From assembly GCF_001436115.1 (NCBI RefSeq), contig NZ_AYZQ01000004.1:62001-126000 (forward strand): a stretch of DNA of 64,000 nucleotides, given 5' to 3'. The stretch comes from Lacticaseibacillus brantae DSM 23927 (GTDB lineage: Bacteria; Bacillota; Bacilli; Lactobacillales; Lactobacillaceae). Positions 1 to 8,247 of the stretch are shown piece by piece. The translations under genes and the position numbers were made by a program. How positions within the stretch are numbered: position 1 is the stretch's first letter; every line of letters begins with the position of its first letter. The notes below the pieces were generated by a model that did no database searches, was not told the DNA's origin, and saw only the letters and a list, made by a program, of their open reading frames with translations.

Positions 1-613
1 CAGCCTCACCGAAGATTAATAAGGTGAAAAGTGAATAGCGCTCCGTTAAATGGTCAAAATGCGTTGGCACTTGGCGCTGCAATGGGATTAAGAAGATGGG
101 ACCAAACGAAGCCGCCAAGGTGGCCACCAGAAAAATGCCAAAGGAGATACGATAATCATCAGGAATGATTGATAGTGCTGAGACAATCCCAGTAGCGAAC
201 AAGACAAGCATAAATGGCTTGTTCATTGGCGTGGGATGAGTCCGGTTTGCAATCAGATATTGTAGGCCCACGCTAATCAGTAGAATGCCAGTACTCAGTT
301 GAAAGGCAACTTTGGTGGCGGCAAAATCAATATTGAGGGCTGTCGACAGATAGATGACCAGGAACATATCAATAAATAGAAAGAGGTTATCAACCAGTTT
401 GCCGGTATAGAAGCGATTGGCAAAAACGGTTTGGTAGCTCCAGAGGTTCCAGAAGACCAGGAACATCATTAAGAATTCGAGAAGGTTGAGCCAAGGAATT
501 TGGCCATAGGTTGGCGTCGCGACTGCTTGGGTCATGCGCCCAATGGCATAGGCATAAATTAAATCATAGAAGAGCTCAGGCATGCTGACTGCTTTTTCGG
601 CTTGTTCGGGCAT
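1..613 (-). CDS. Low temperature requirement protein A (LtrA) family membrane protein, 3' end outside window
   Basis: The minus-strand frame is open from an ATG at 613 to the window edge, giving about 204 N-terminal residues. The start is supported by an AAAGGAT ribosome site just upstream. The protein begins with a short charged segment followed by ELFYDLIYAYAI, the typical entry of LtrA-family proteins, then successive hydrophobic segments with charged loops, so it is a polytopic membrane protein. The molecular function of LtrA is unknown; the name comes from a Listeria cold-growth phenotype. The C-terminal half lies outside the window. It is divergent from the EamA transporter next door. 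Confidence 0.72.
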   Translation of the reverse strand, partial: MPEQAEKAVSMPELFYDLIYAYAIGRMTQAVATPTYGQIPWLNLLEFLMMFLVFWNLWSYQTVFANRFYTGKLVDNLFLFIDMFLVIYLSTALNIDFAATKVAFQLSTGILLISVGLQYLIANRTHPTPMNKPFMLVLFATGIVSALSIIPDDYRISFGIFLVATLAASFGPIFLIPLQRQVPTHFDHLTERYSLFTLLIFGEA

Positions 614-704
614 TGACTCAGATCCTTTCGACGTAATTGCTCTAACCATTTTACGGTCAGATTCTTGAAAATGTAAAGCGGTGAGCATGTGGGATTTCAG
701 AAAG

Positions 705-730
705 TGATATACTTGTTTGTAACTTACAAA
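705..730 (+). promoter_or_regulatory. Extended -10 promoter with overlapping palindromic operator for the EamA transporter
   Basis: TGATATACT (705-713) is an extended -10 element. It is followed at 716-730 by TTTGTAA-C-TTACAAA, a perfect 7-bp-arm dyad that would cover the transcription start. No good -35 is seen. The position suggests repression by a dimeric regulator; GTAA-N-TTAC cores resemble operators of HxlR-type redox regulators, but that family assignment is a guess. Confidence 0.5.
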
Positions 731-747
731 GATTGGGATGGAATGTT

Positions 748-1701
748 TTGAAAAGAACGATTGGCTATATCGCCATATCAACCTTTTTATTTAGTTCGAT
801 GGAAATTGCTTTGAAGATTGCGGGACCGGTCTTCTCGGCGTTACAAATGAATTTCTTGCGGTTTCTGATTGGGGGCATCGTGCTGCTGCCTATGGCGCTG
901 AAGTTCTTGCGGACCAACAAATTGACAGCTCGGGCTCACTGGTCGCTATTTGCTTTAACCGGCTTCATCTGTGTGGTGGTCAGTATGACGTTCTACCAGA
1001 TAGCTGTCGAGAACGCCCCCGCAGCCCCCGTTGCGGTGCTGTTCTCCTGTAATCCAGTCTTTGCCTTAATTTTCTCTTACATAATTTTGCACGAATCATT
1101 AAGCCGCAGCAGTATCATTTCAGTGGTGGTTTCAGTGATTGGCTTACTCGTCATCGTGAACCCGGCGCACCTGTCTAATCCCTTTGGGTTGATGATGGCG
1201 CTGATGTCAGCTGTGCTCTTCGGTCTGTATAGTATTGTGTCTCGGTATGGCTCACAGAAATACGGTTATAACGGGATCACCATGACTACATTTACTTTCT
1301 TCGCGGGCGCGATTGAATTGCTGGCCGTGATTGGCCTCAGTCATCTGCCGCTGATTGAGAACTGGTTGGGCAAGGGCGTCTTCGTCGATATCCCAGTTTT
1401 CCAAGGGATTAGCTGGAGTACATTACCACTGCTATTGTTCATTGGGATTGGGATTACCGGTGGTGGTTTTGCCTTGTACTTCATGGCGATGGAACGTTCA
1501 GATGTTTCAACTGCTTCTCTGGTCTTCTTCATCAAGCCGGGTTTGGCGCCGATTTTAGCTGCGATTATCCTCGGTGAAAATATCCCAGTGACAACAATTA
1601 TCGGGATTGTCATCATTCTGATTGGCTCCGTGATTACCTTCATGGGTGAGAACTTCATGGAACGAGTCGATGCCATGAATCCTTGGCATCACGAACAATA
1701 A
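748..1701 (+). CDS. EamA/DMT-family transporter
   Basis: The product is about 317 residues with roughly ten hydrophobic segments arranged as two EamA repeats, the hallmark of drug/metabolite transporters. The second repeat contains glycine-rich helices (GIGITGGGFALYF) and a late proline/glycine helix (FIKPGLAPILAAIILGE). I prefer the TTG at 748, which lies about six bases after GGGATGG, over the in-frame TTG at 733, which lacks a ribosome site. The substrate cannot be read from the sequence. It is a single-gene unit: an extended -10 promoter with a palindrome lies upstream and a strong terminator follows the stop. Confidence 0.82.
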   Translation: MKRTIGYIAISTFLFSSMEIALKIAGPVFSALQMNFLRFLIGGIVLLPMALKFLRTNKLTARAHWSLFALTGFICVVVSMTFYQIAVENAPAAPVAVLFSCNPVFALIFSYIILHESLSRSSIISVVVSVIGLLVIVNPAHLSNPFGLMMALMSAVLFGLYSIVSRYGSQKYGYNGITMTTFTFFAGAIELLAVIGLSHLPLIENWLGKGVFVDIPVFQGISWSTLPLLLFIGIGITGGGFALYFMAMERSDVSTASLVFFIKPGLAPILAAIILGENIPVTTIIGIVIILIGSVITFMGENFMERVDAMNPWHHEQ

Positions 1702-1703
1702 AA

Positions 1704-1747
1704 AAATAGGGTTGAGACAAAACGGCGGTTTTGTCCCAACCCTATTT
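1704..1747 (+). terminator. Intrinsic terminator after the EamA transporter
   Basis: Arms of about 20 bases (AAATAGGGTTG... / ...CAACCCTATTT) enclose a GGCG loop. The A-rich and T-rich flanks could make it work in both directions. Confidence 0.8.
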
Positions 1748-1769
1748 CTATGTTCAAACGCGTGATCAT

Positions 1770-1892
1770 CGCTGGACGCACCACTTGCTCGGGTGACGGG
1801 GATGTCTGTTGAATTGCAACTAACGGTTACAGCGCAGTTTGCCCTGCAGCAGTTAATTGCAATCGTGGGTGGGTCCTTGAGGTCAATCAGCG
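1770..1892. repeat. Nested imperfect inverted repeat, possible structured RNA
   Basis: Four nested arm pairs share one centre: CGCTG 1770-1774 with CAGCG 1888-1892; GGACGCACCAC 1774-1784 with GTGGGTGGGTCC 1865-1876 (one mismatch, one bulge); ATTGCAACTAAC 1813-1824 with GTTAATTGCAAT 1852-1863 (11 of 12 pair); GCAG 1834-1837 with CTGC 1844-1847. There is no T-tract, so it is not a simple terminator. It lies just 3' of the small minus-strand gene at 1894 and could be its 3' untranslated region, a separate RNA, or a decayed mobile repeat. Confidence 0.45.
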
Positions 1893-1893
1893 T

Positions 1894-2043
1894 TTAGTCA
1901 GCTTTATATGTTGTGACTTCTTGATAACTGCTTTGTTGGTTGCCAAGTTGTAAGTAGTGGGTGACTAAGAGATAACTCATGCCAATAATCCCAACCAGTC
2001 CAGCAAGGATTGCGCCGGCAACTCGTTTTGTTGATAATCCCAT
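1894..2043 (-). CDS. Small single-pass membrane protein, 49 aa
   Basis: An ATG at 2043 opens a 49-codon frame ending in TAA. An AGAGGCG ribosome site lies at a workable distance upstream. The peptide has a basic N-terminus (MGLSTKR), one hydrophobic stretch at about residues 8-27 (GAILAGLVGIIGMSYLLV) and a polar Gln/Ser/Tyr-rich tail, so it would sit in the membrane with the N-terminus inside. I recognise no family. It could also be a short signal-like leader, but the ribosome site and the membrane segment argue for a real product. Confidence 0.55.
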   Translation of the reverse strand: MGLSTKRVAGAILAGLVGIIGMSYLLVTHYLQLGNQQSSYQEVTTYKAD

Positions 2044-2169
2044 CAGTATCGCCTCTTTCTCTAAGCCAATTTGATTTGATGACCTAAGTTTATGTCAGGC
2101 GATCGCCAGCAGCCATAGAACTATCGAACAAAAAAGCGGCCTATGTGACACTTTTGTAAGTTTCAGGCA

Positions 2170-2178
2170 TGGTATACT
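2170..2178 (+). promoter_or_regulatory. Extended -10 promoter for the phosphoglycerate mutase gene
   Basis: TGGTATACT at 2170-2178, with a weak -35, lies 28 bases before the GTG start. Confidence 0.5.
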
Positions 2179-2205
2179 AAAGACTGATAAGGGAGGACGA
2201 TTCTT

Positions 2206-2886
2206 GTGGTACAACTAGTGTTAATTCGACATGGCGAAAGTGAAGCCAACTTTGCCAATACGTATACGGGCTGGTCCGATGTGCCATTGACGGCCAAGGG
2301 AGAGCAGCAAGCGCAAGCAGCAGGCGAAGCTGTGGCACAAGCTGGCATTCGTTTCAATCATGTGCACACGTCCGTCCTCAAACGGGCAATCAAAACTGCC
2401 TACATCGTGCAGTCAGCTATCGGGCAAGATGATGTGGCGATTACCAAAAGTTGGCGGTTGAATGAACGTCACTATGGGGCCTTGCGCGGGTTGAACAAGG
2501 ATTTGACCCGTGAGGCTTTTGGAAAGGAACAAGTGGCGCAATGGCGGCGGAGTTTTACCCAAACGCCACCACTACTGCAACGGCCATCCCGTTCAAGACG
2601 TTATCACCGTTTCCCAGCCAGCATTATTCCTCGTGGCGAGAGCTTGGCCACAGCGACCAATCGTTTGTTGCCATATTGGACCGATCAGATTGCGCCGGGA
2701 CTTTTGGCGGGCGAGAATCAGCTGGTTGTGGCCCACGGTTCGACCTTACGAGCCATGGTTAAATTCCTTGAGGCCATCCCAGATACTGAAATTGATCGTG
2801 TGGAAATTGGCAACGCGCAACCTTTGTGTTATACCTTGGATATGCAGTTAAATGTTCAAAACAAAGCTTGGTTAACAAAAGAATAA
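2206..2886 (+). CDS. 2,3-bisphosphoglycerate-dependent phosphoglycerate mutase-type protein
   Basis: This 226-residue histidine phosphatase superfamily protein starts at GTG 2206, just after a GGGAGGA ribosome site. LIRHGES places the phospho-accepting His at residue 9, and [15 protein letters not shown] places the second His at 177. The N-terminal half ([27 protein letters not shown]) is typical of GpmA, which interconverts 3- and 2-phosphoglycerate in glycolysis. The central part departs from housekeeping GpmA: the usual RRSYD-PPPP stretch reads [14 protein letters not shown] and is followed by a basic segment. It may be a second, divergent GpmA paralogue; the substrate is therefore less certain than the fold. 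Confidence 0.82.
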   Translation: MVQLVLIRHGESEANFANTYTGWSDVPLTAKGEQQAQAAGEAVAQAGIRFNHVHTSVLKRAIKTAYIVQSAIGQDDVAITKSWRLNERHYGALRGLNKDLTREAFGKEQVAQWRRSFTQTPPLLQRPSRSRRYHRFPASIIPRGESLATATNRLLPYWTDQIAPGLLAGENQLVVAHGSTLRAMVKFLEAIPDTEIDRVEIGNAQPLCYTLDMQLNVQNKAWLTKE

Positions 2887-2900
2887 AAACACCACTCTTA

Positions 2901-2932
2901 GCCGTGACTTCTTGAAGAAGCACGGCATTTTT
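2901..2932 (+). terminator. Intrinsic terminator
   Basis: GCCGTG...CACGGC with an inner CTTCTT/AGAAG pairing, followed by ATTTTT. Confidence 0.75.
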
Positions 2933-2973
2933 AGAAGGGTGCGAATGACTAATCGGATAGGTGAGGGTAAGAC

Positions 2974-5760
2974 ATGGGAAATCAGACAATCACAACCGAC
3001 AGTGCCGCTTCGATGACATTAGCCGATTTGGATCAGCAGTTAGACACAAGTGCACAAGGGTTAAGCGCGACAACCGCGTCCACGCGGCTGGAAACAGTCG
3101 GTCCAAACACCATTCAGCATGGCCAGAAACAATCGCAATTGTTGAAGTTTTTGAAGAATTTCACTTCATTGATGGCGTTGCTATTATGGGTGAGCGGGTT
3201 TGTGGCCCTTTTTGCCGGCATGCCAGAATTAGGCATTGCCATTTGGGCCGTGAATATTATCAACGGGTGTTTCTCATTTTGGCAGGAACATGCCGCGCAA
3301 AAGGCGACTGATTCACTCCGCAAAATGTTACCAACTTACGTGAACGTTGTGCGTGACGGCAAGGTAACCCAGATTGATGCCGAAGACTTAGTGCCAGGGG
3401 ACGTGTTCCAACTGCAAGCTGGTAATGCAATCCCGGCTGATGCCCGGCTGACGGAAGTTTCTTCGTTGCAGGTGGACGAATCGGCACTGACCGGTGAATC
3501 GTTGCCAGTGTTTAAACAGGCCACGTATGCCAAAGGTGACGGTAAATTCGCGCTGCAAAACGTTGTCTTTGCCGGGACTATTGTGACTAGCGGGACCGCG
3601 ACGGCGACGGCAATTGCCACAGGGATGAACACGGAGTTTGGGAAAATTGCTCAACTCACTCAAAACCAGAAGCAGACCACGTCACCATTACAACGGGAAC
3701 TGAATCGTCTGACTCAACAATTATCGTTAATCGCGATTGGTATTGGGATTGCGTTCTTCGTCTTGGCCATCTTCTTCGTTCATTACCCCGTGGCTAAGTC
3801 ATTCATTTTTGCGCTCGGGATGATTGTCGCTTTTATTCCAGAAGGTTTGCTGCCAACAGTCACCTTGTCATTAGCACAAGGAACGACTCGCATGGCCAAA
3901 AAGCACGCGTTACTCAAGGATTTGAATAGTGTTGAAACCCTTGGTGAAACCACCGTGATTTGTTCTGATAAGACCGGGACCCTGACGCAAAATCAGATGA
4001 CTGTGAACCATATTTGGTTGCCAAGTCAGGAATATACCGTGACCGGCACGGGGTACGTGAACAATGGCCATATTCAATTACATAATCAGGATTTTCCTGC
4101 TACTCAGGATCCTGACCTGGCGCGGTTGTTGGACATCGCGCTACTGAATAACGATACGCAAGTTGTGCCAGCCAGCGATTCGCAATCCACCATTAAAATT
4201 CTCGGAACTCCAACCGAAGCCGGCTTGGTCATTGTGACTGATAAGGCCGGGTTGAATAAAACTGATCAGTTGAAAGCCACACCGCGGTTGGCAGAGCTGC
4301 CCTTTGATTCTGACCGTAAGCGGATGACTACCGTACAACAAGCCGTTGACGATAGTCGCGTGCTGTACACCAAAGGCGCGCTGGATGGCGTGATTCAAAT
4401 CTGTGACCAAATTCTGGATGGTGGGCAAGTGCGGCCAATCACCGATGCCGACCGCACGGCGATTGACAGTGCCAACAAGAAGTACGCTGCTGAAGGCTTA
4501 CGCTCGTTGGCGTTTGCTTACCGGACCGAGGCTAAGACGGTGACTCCTGATCCAGCGGCTTACACCATCGCTAACGCCGAGCAACACATGACGTTCGTCG
4601 GGCTGGCAGCAATGTCTGACCCACCACGGCCAGAAATCTATGACGCGGTTAAGCAATGCCACCGTGCCAACATCCGCATTATCATGGTCACTGGCGATAG
4701 TGCTTTAACCGCCAAGAGTATTGCCGTCAAGATTGGCCTGACCTCGGATCAAGCCCAAGTCATCACTGGTGATCAACTCGACAAAATGAGTGACGAAGAG
4801 CTTCAACAAGCTGTTAAAGGCGAAGTTATTTTTGCTCGGGTCGCACCTGAACATAAATTCCGGATCGTGACCATGTGTCAGAAAAATGGTGAAGTTGTGG
4901 CTTCCACTGGTGATGGGGTGAATGATGCCCCAGCATTGAAGAAGGCCGACATCGGGATTGCCATGGGTGTAACCGGGACGGACGTCGCCAAGGATGCTGC
5001 CGATATGATTTTGACTGATGATAACTTTGCGTCAATTGTGGCCGCGATTGAAGAAGGCCGCACCGTGTACAGCAACATTCAAAAGTTCCTGCTTTATATT
5101 TTGAATTCAAACGTGCCCGAAGCCATTCCTTCCGTGTTGTTCCTGCTGACACGGGGCTTAGTGCCATTGCCACTAACCGTCATGCAGATTCTGACTGTGG
5201 ACTTGGGGACTGACATGTTGCCAGCGCTTGGCCTAGGCGCTGAAAAGAGCGAACCCGGGATTATGGATCAACCACCACGCCCGCGCAAAGCACATTTGCT
5301 GAATCGCTCCATTATCTGGAAGGCTTTTGGCTTGTATGGTCTAGGTGCGTCCGTGATTTCGTCACTGGCATATTTCTTCGTGAATAGTACCTATGGCTGG
5401 CCTAGCATTGCGCTGGCCGCCAGTGGTCCCGTTTACCGTGAGGCCACAACTATGACCTTAGCCGCGATTGTCTTCTGTCAGATTGCAGCGGCCATTAATT
5501 GTCGGACCCAAGTCTCTTCGGTCTTTAAAATTGGCATCTTTAGCAATCACCACATCATTTTTGGGATTGTCTTTGAAGTGTTCTTGCTGGCTTGCTTAAT
5601 GTATGTGCCGTTCTTACAAGGGCTTTTCAACACCGCGCCACTGGGCGGCGTTGAATGGTTGATTCTCATCTGCATTCCAATTCCATTGATTTTATTGGAA
5701 GAGGGCCGGAAGTATCTTGTGCGCCGGTTCATGCATAAGCCACAAGCAACAATGGCATAA
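2974..5760 (+). CDS. P2-type cation-transporting ATPase
   Basis: The 928-residue protein has the full P-type ATPase plan: an N-terminal cation-ATPase domain, the actuator domain with TGES (SALTGESLPV), the helix-4 motif PEGLLPTVTLSLAQG, and the phosphorylation motif DKTGTLTQNQM with Asp332. The P-domain motifs MVTGD and TGDGVNDAPALKKADIG follow, then a C-terminal membrane domain. PEGLL and the wording around it are closer to Na/K-like and Ca-type P2 ATPases than to heavy-metal pumps, but the ion cannot be fixed from this. The ATG at 2974 follows a GGTGAGGG ribosome site. It is a single-gene unit with a shared downstream terminator. Confidence 0.9.
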   Translation: MGNQTITTDSAASMTLADLDQQLDTSAQGLSATTASTRLETVGPNTIQHGQKQSQLLKFLKNFTSLMALLLWVSGFVALFAGMPELGIAIWAVNIINGCFSFWQEHAAQKATDSLRKMLPTYVNVVRDGKVTQIDAEDLVPGDVFQLQAGNAIPADARLTEVSSLQVDESALTGESLPVFKQATYAKGDGKFALQNVVFAGTIVTSGTATATAIATGMNTEFGKIAQLTQNQKQTTSPLQRELNRLTQQLSLIAIGIGIAFFVLAIFFVHYPVAKSFIFALGMIVAFIPEGLLPTVTLSLAQGTTRMAKKHALLKDLNSVETLGETTVICSDKTGTLTQNQMTVNHIWLPSQEYTVTGTGYVNNGHIQLHNQDFPATQDPDLARLLDIALLNNDTQVVPASDSQSTIKILGTPTEAGLVIVTDKAGLNKTDQLKATPRLAELPFDSDRKRMTTVQQAVDDSRVLYTKGALDGVIQICDQILDGGQVRPITDADRTAIDSANKKYAAEGLRSLAFAYRTEAKTVTPDPAAYTIANAEQHMTFVGLAAMSDPPRPEIYDAVKQCHRANIRIIMVTGDSALTAKSIAVKIGLTSDQAQVITGDQLDKMSDEELQQAVKGEVIFARVAPEHKFRIVTMCQKNGEVVASTGDGVNDAPALKKADIGIAMGVTGTDVAKDAADMILTDDNFASIVAAIEEGRTVYSNIQKFLLYILNSNVPEAIPSVLFLLTRGLVPLPLTVMQILTVDLGTDMLPALGLGAEKSEPGIMDQPPRPRKAHLLNRSIIWKAFGLYGLGASVISSLAYFFVNSTYGWPSIALAASGPVYREATTMTLAAIVFCQIAAAINCRTQVSSVFKIGIFSNHHIIFGIVFEVFLLACLMYVPFLQGLFNTAPLGGVEWLILICIPIPLILLEEGRKYLVRRFMHKPQATMA

Positions 5761-5762
5761 AA

Positions 5763-5808
5763 AAATAGACTGTGACCGCCCAGCTGGGTTTGATCACAGT
5801 CTATTTTT
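5763..5808. terminator. Bidirectional terminator between the P-type ATPase and pepC
   Basis: AAATAGACTGTGA and TCACAGTCTATTT arms serve the two convergent genes. Confidence 0.8.
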
Positions 5809-5830
5809 GATTGCTATTAGATCGAATGAT

Positions 5831-7171
5831 TTAAGCTAACGCGCCCATTGGATCCCAAGGGGCTAAGACAGTTGGCTTGTCATATTCGTCAGTAATGACA
5901 TTTTGGAGTTCAAGTGGCAGATACTTCTTGCTGATGACAACTTGATAAACGAATTCATCGAACCAAGCATCGCTGGCAACAAAGTAACCCTTGTTCCCAA
6001 CCTTGTCACCCCAAGAATTTTCCACCTTCCACTTGGTTGGTTTGCCATCAACGATATCGACACCAGTCAAGACCATGGCGTGCGTCATAAGGCTTTCGCC
6101 GTAATCCAAGCGTTGAGCCTTGGTCATGTGTAGGTCAGTGGAGAAGAGGCTGTCCTTATCGTAGATTTGAGTATCCAAAATCCCAATTTGACGGTCGGAA
6201 CTTTGACCAACATCACTACCAAACCAAACGGATTCGCCAGCTTCAAGTTGTTTGATGGCTAATTGCTTGAAGGTATCAATGTCCAAGTTCAAGTGCCGGA
6301 CTTCACGGCCACCAACAACATTCCCTAACATTTCAACAGTGTACAAGTGGTTGTATGGCTTGTCATCGGTTGGGGAGTTGATGATACTTTGATAATCTTT
6401 TAAGTTCCAGCCAACGTACTTGTTGAAGAAGGTCTTTGGGGTTAAGTCGCGATCGATGTGATAGACCTTGTCATCATCACGGTATTCCCAGTCAAATCTG
6501 GTTGGAGGGGTTCCTAAGGTATAAGCCAAAATCCGGTAGACTTCGGATAACATCTTGGACTTAGCCGTTTGGACATCATCGCTGCTAGCGCCACCATTGA
6601 CGAGGTCACGCAAGGTGACAGCGTCTTTGCGGAGCTTCAAGTTCAGGACACTGTTTAACTCAGAACTCTTGCTGGAGTTGTAAGTTTCAGGCATCACAGA
6701 CTTAGGGACAATCCCATATTTATCAATGATGGCTGTCAACATGTCCCATTGACCACCATCTTGTTGAGGCGTTGCGACCAAAAAGGCCACCTTGCGGCTG
6801 TCCAGAGATTCGCCGGCAGTCGCAATGATATTTTCATAGAAGTAGTTAGACTTTTCGAATTTGTCCCAGAAGTTGGTGTAGTTTTGGGATAGTTCGAAAT
6901 CTTTAATCTTAAATTGGGCTTGAATGCCATGCCGCATGGTGTTCAGAGCGGCAAACATCCAGCAACGGCCAGATTGTTTCTGGTTGGCCACGTCGCCCGT
7001 ATCTAATTCAATTGAGAAAGTCGGGGTCATGTTGACCTTACTGTCGGTGTTTTCGCTGCTAGCCAAGACACCGTTGTTCATGACTGCCTTTTGAATCACG
7101 CTGCTGGCAGGGGTCGCTGACAAGTCGCCGGCGTATTGTTTGATTTGATCTGTGGAAATTTCGCCACTCAT
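5831..7171 (-). CDS. pepC: Aminopeptidase C (bleomycin hydrolase family, C1 peptidase)
   Basis: The product is a 446-residue cytosolic cysteine aminopeptidase that removes N-terminal residues from peptides during casein or peptide use. The catalytic Cys70 is in QSGRCWMFAALN, the His is in MTHAMVLTGV, and the Asn is in ENSWGDKVG. The C-terminal tail WDPMGALA is the typical PepC arm that projects into the active site of the hexamer. I start at ATG 7171, after an AGGGAG ribosome site; the longer open frame to 7267 adds 32 residues without family support. Lactobacilli often carry more than one PepC paralogue; this is a full-length one. Confidence 0.93.
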   Translation of the reverse strand: MSGEISTDQIKQYAGDLSATPASSVIQKAVMNNGVLASSENTDSKVNMTPTFSIELDTGDVANQKQSGRCWMFAALNTMRHGIQAQFKIKDFELSQNYTNFWDKFEKSNYFYENIIATAGESLDSRKVAFLVATPQQDGGQWDMLTAIIDKYGIVPKSVMPETYNSSKSSELNSVLNLKLRKDAVTLRDLVNGGASSDDVQTAKSKMLSEVYRILAYTLGTPPTRFDWEYRDDDKVYHIDRDLTPKTFFNKYVGWNLKDYQSIINSPTDDKPYNHLYTVEMLGNVVGGREVRHLNLDIDTFKQLAIKQLEAGESVWFGSDVGQSSDRQIGILDTQIYDKDSLFSTDLHMTKAQRLDYGESLMTHAMVLTGVDIVDGKPTKWKVENSWGDKVGNKGYFVASDAWFDEFVYQVVISKKYLPLELQNVITDEYDKPTVLAPWDPMGALA

Positions 7172-7522
7172 ATAAACACTCCCTAATATTAAGAATTGAT
7201 GATAAAACATTGAACAAGAAATATGGTACCATACTTTTAAGGCTTTTAAAACAATGGTTTTTGCCACGTCAATACCGGAGTGCTAAATGGCGGTTCGTTA
7301 AAATTTTGATGAAAGCATTGGTTACTAGCCTTGGGAGACAAAAAGTTAGAGGGCGCTTGGGATTTTCTGTGAGATAAAAGCCGTTAAGGATACCGGTTTG
7401 CAGGAATCCGTTTTCAGTTTGGTGAGATCGGCAAAGAATCCGATGAGGATGGGCGCTAGAATTTCTCAAGTGCGTGAGCAAAGTGTAGAATAAAAGGTAT
7501 TGAGGAACAAGGAGGGCTACGA
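7172..7522. other. 350-bp divergent intergenic region between pepC and pgmB
   Basis: It holds a perfect 12-bp palindrome TATGGTACCATA at 7222-7233 that contains a minus-strand extended -10 (TGGTACCAT) for pepC, and a plus-strand promoter for pgmB near 7463-7491. A 70-codon minus-strand frame here has no convincing ribosome site or homology. I see no gene. Confidence 0.5.
7463..7491 (+). promoter_or_regulatory. Candidate pgmB promoter
   Basis: TTCTCA (7463-7468), a 17-base spacer, then TAGAAT (7486-7491), 32 bases before the pgmB start. Confidence 0.45.
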
Positions 7523-8194
7523 ATGCTAAAAGGTTTTGTTTTTGATCTCGATGGTGTGATTACCGATACCGCACAATATCACTATGAAGCTTGGAAACGT
7601 GTTGCGGAAGAGGAAACAGGAATTGTGATTGATGAATCTGTTAATGAGCAGTTAAAAGGGCTCTCCCGGATGGACTCATTGAATACGATTTTAAAATTTG
7701 GTCATAAAGAAGAGGCTTACACTGATACTGAAAAAGCGGTGATGGCCTCAGAAAAAAATGACTACTACTTAAAACTGATTCAAAATATGACCCCTGCTGA
7801 TATCTTGCCTGGGATGAAAGAATTCCTAGAAGCAGTCAAAGCGGCCGGTTATCAGACCGCGATTGCTTCCGCGTCTAAGAATGCGCCAGCAATTATTGAA
7901 CGCTTAGGATTAATTCGAGATTTTGACGGAATCGTGGATCCAACATTATTGCGGCATGGCAAGCCCGATCCCGAAATTTTTGAACGGGCGGCTGCCTTGA
8001 TTAATCTTGATAATAGTGAAGTGGTGGGGATGGAAGATGCCGCTGCCGGAATTGCTGGCATTAATGCCGCCGGGCAATTCTCAGTTGGGATTGGTGATCC
8101 TCGGATTCTTGAGGACGCGGATTTGATTTTCCGGTCAACGAATGAGGTTGACCTCGGTGCGATTGAAGCGGTGTTCAACACGAAGGATAACTAA
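7523..8194 (+). CDS. pgmB: Beta-phosphoglucomutase
   Basis: The product is a 223-residue HAD-superfamily enzyme that interconverts beta-glucose 1-phosphate and glucose 6-phosphate, linking maltose or trehalose phosphorolysis to glycolysis. The nucleophile motif is DLDGVITDT (Asp8 and Asp10). The cap-domain signature LKGLSRMDSL is specific to PgmB, and later HAD motifs IASASKNA, GKPDPEIF and GMEDAAAGI are present. Length matches the family (about 221). The ATG follows AAGGAGGG. No maltose phosphorylase lies next to it here, which is unusual, so it acts as a stand-alone gene. Confidence 0.93.
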   Translation: MLKGFVFDLDGVITDTAQYHYEAWKRVAEEETGIVIDESVNEQLKGLSRMDSLNTILKFGHKEEAYTDTEKAVMASEKNDYYLKLIQNMTPADILPGMKEFLEAVKAAGYQTAIASASKNAPAIIERLGLIRDFDGIVDPTLLRHGKPDPEIFERAAALINLDNSEVVGMEDAAAGIAGINAAGQFSVGIGDPRILEDADLIFRSTNEVDLGAIEAVFNTKDN

Positions 8195-8229
8195 AAAAAC
8201 TCCGTGCGGCTTAGCCGGCGGAGTTTTTT
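8194..8229. terminator. Bidirectional terminator between pgmB and rpiA
   Basis: AAAAAACTCCG and CGGAGTTTTTT arms around a GC-rich loop, between convergent genes. Confidence 0.8.
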
Positions 8230-8247
8230 GCGGAATCTATTGTAGGG

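Noticed and set aside
7269-7481. 70-codon minus-strand frame in the pepC-pgmB gap
   Set aside because: No ribosome site, no recognisable protein pattern, and it overlaps the pgmB promoter region.
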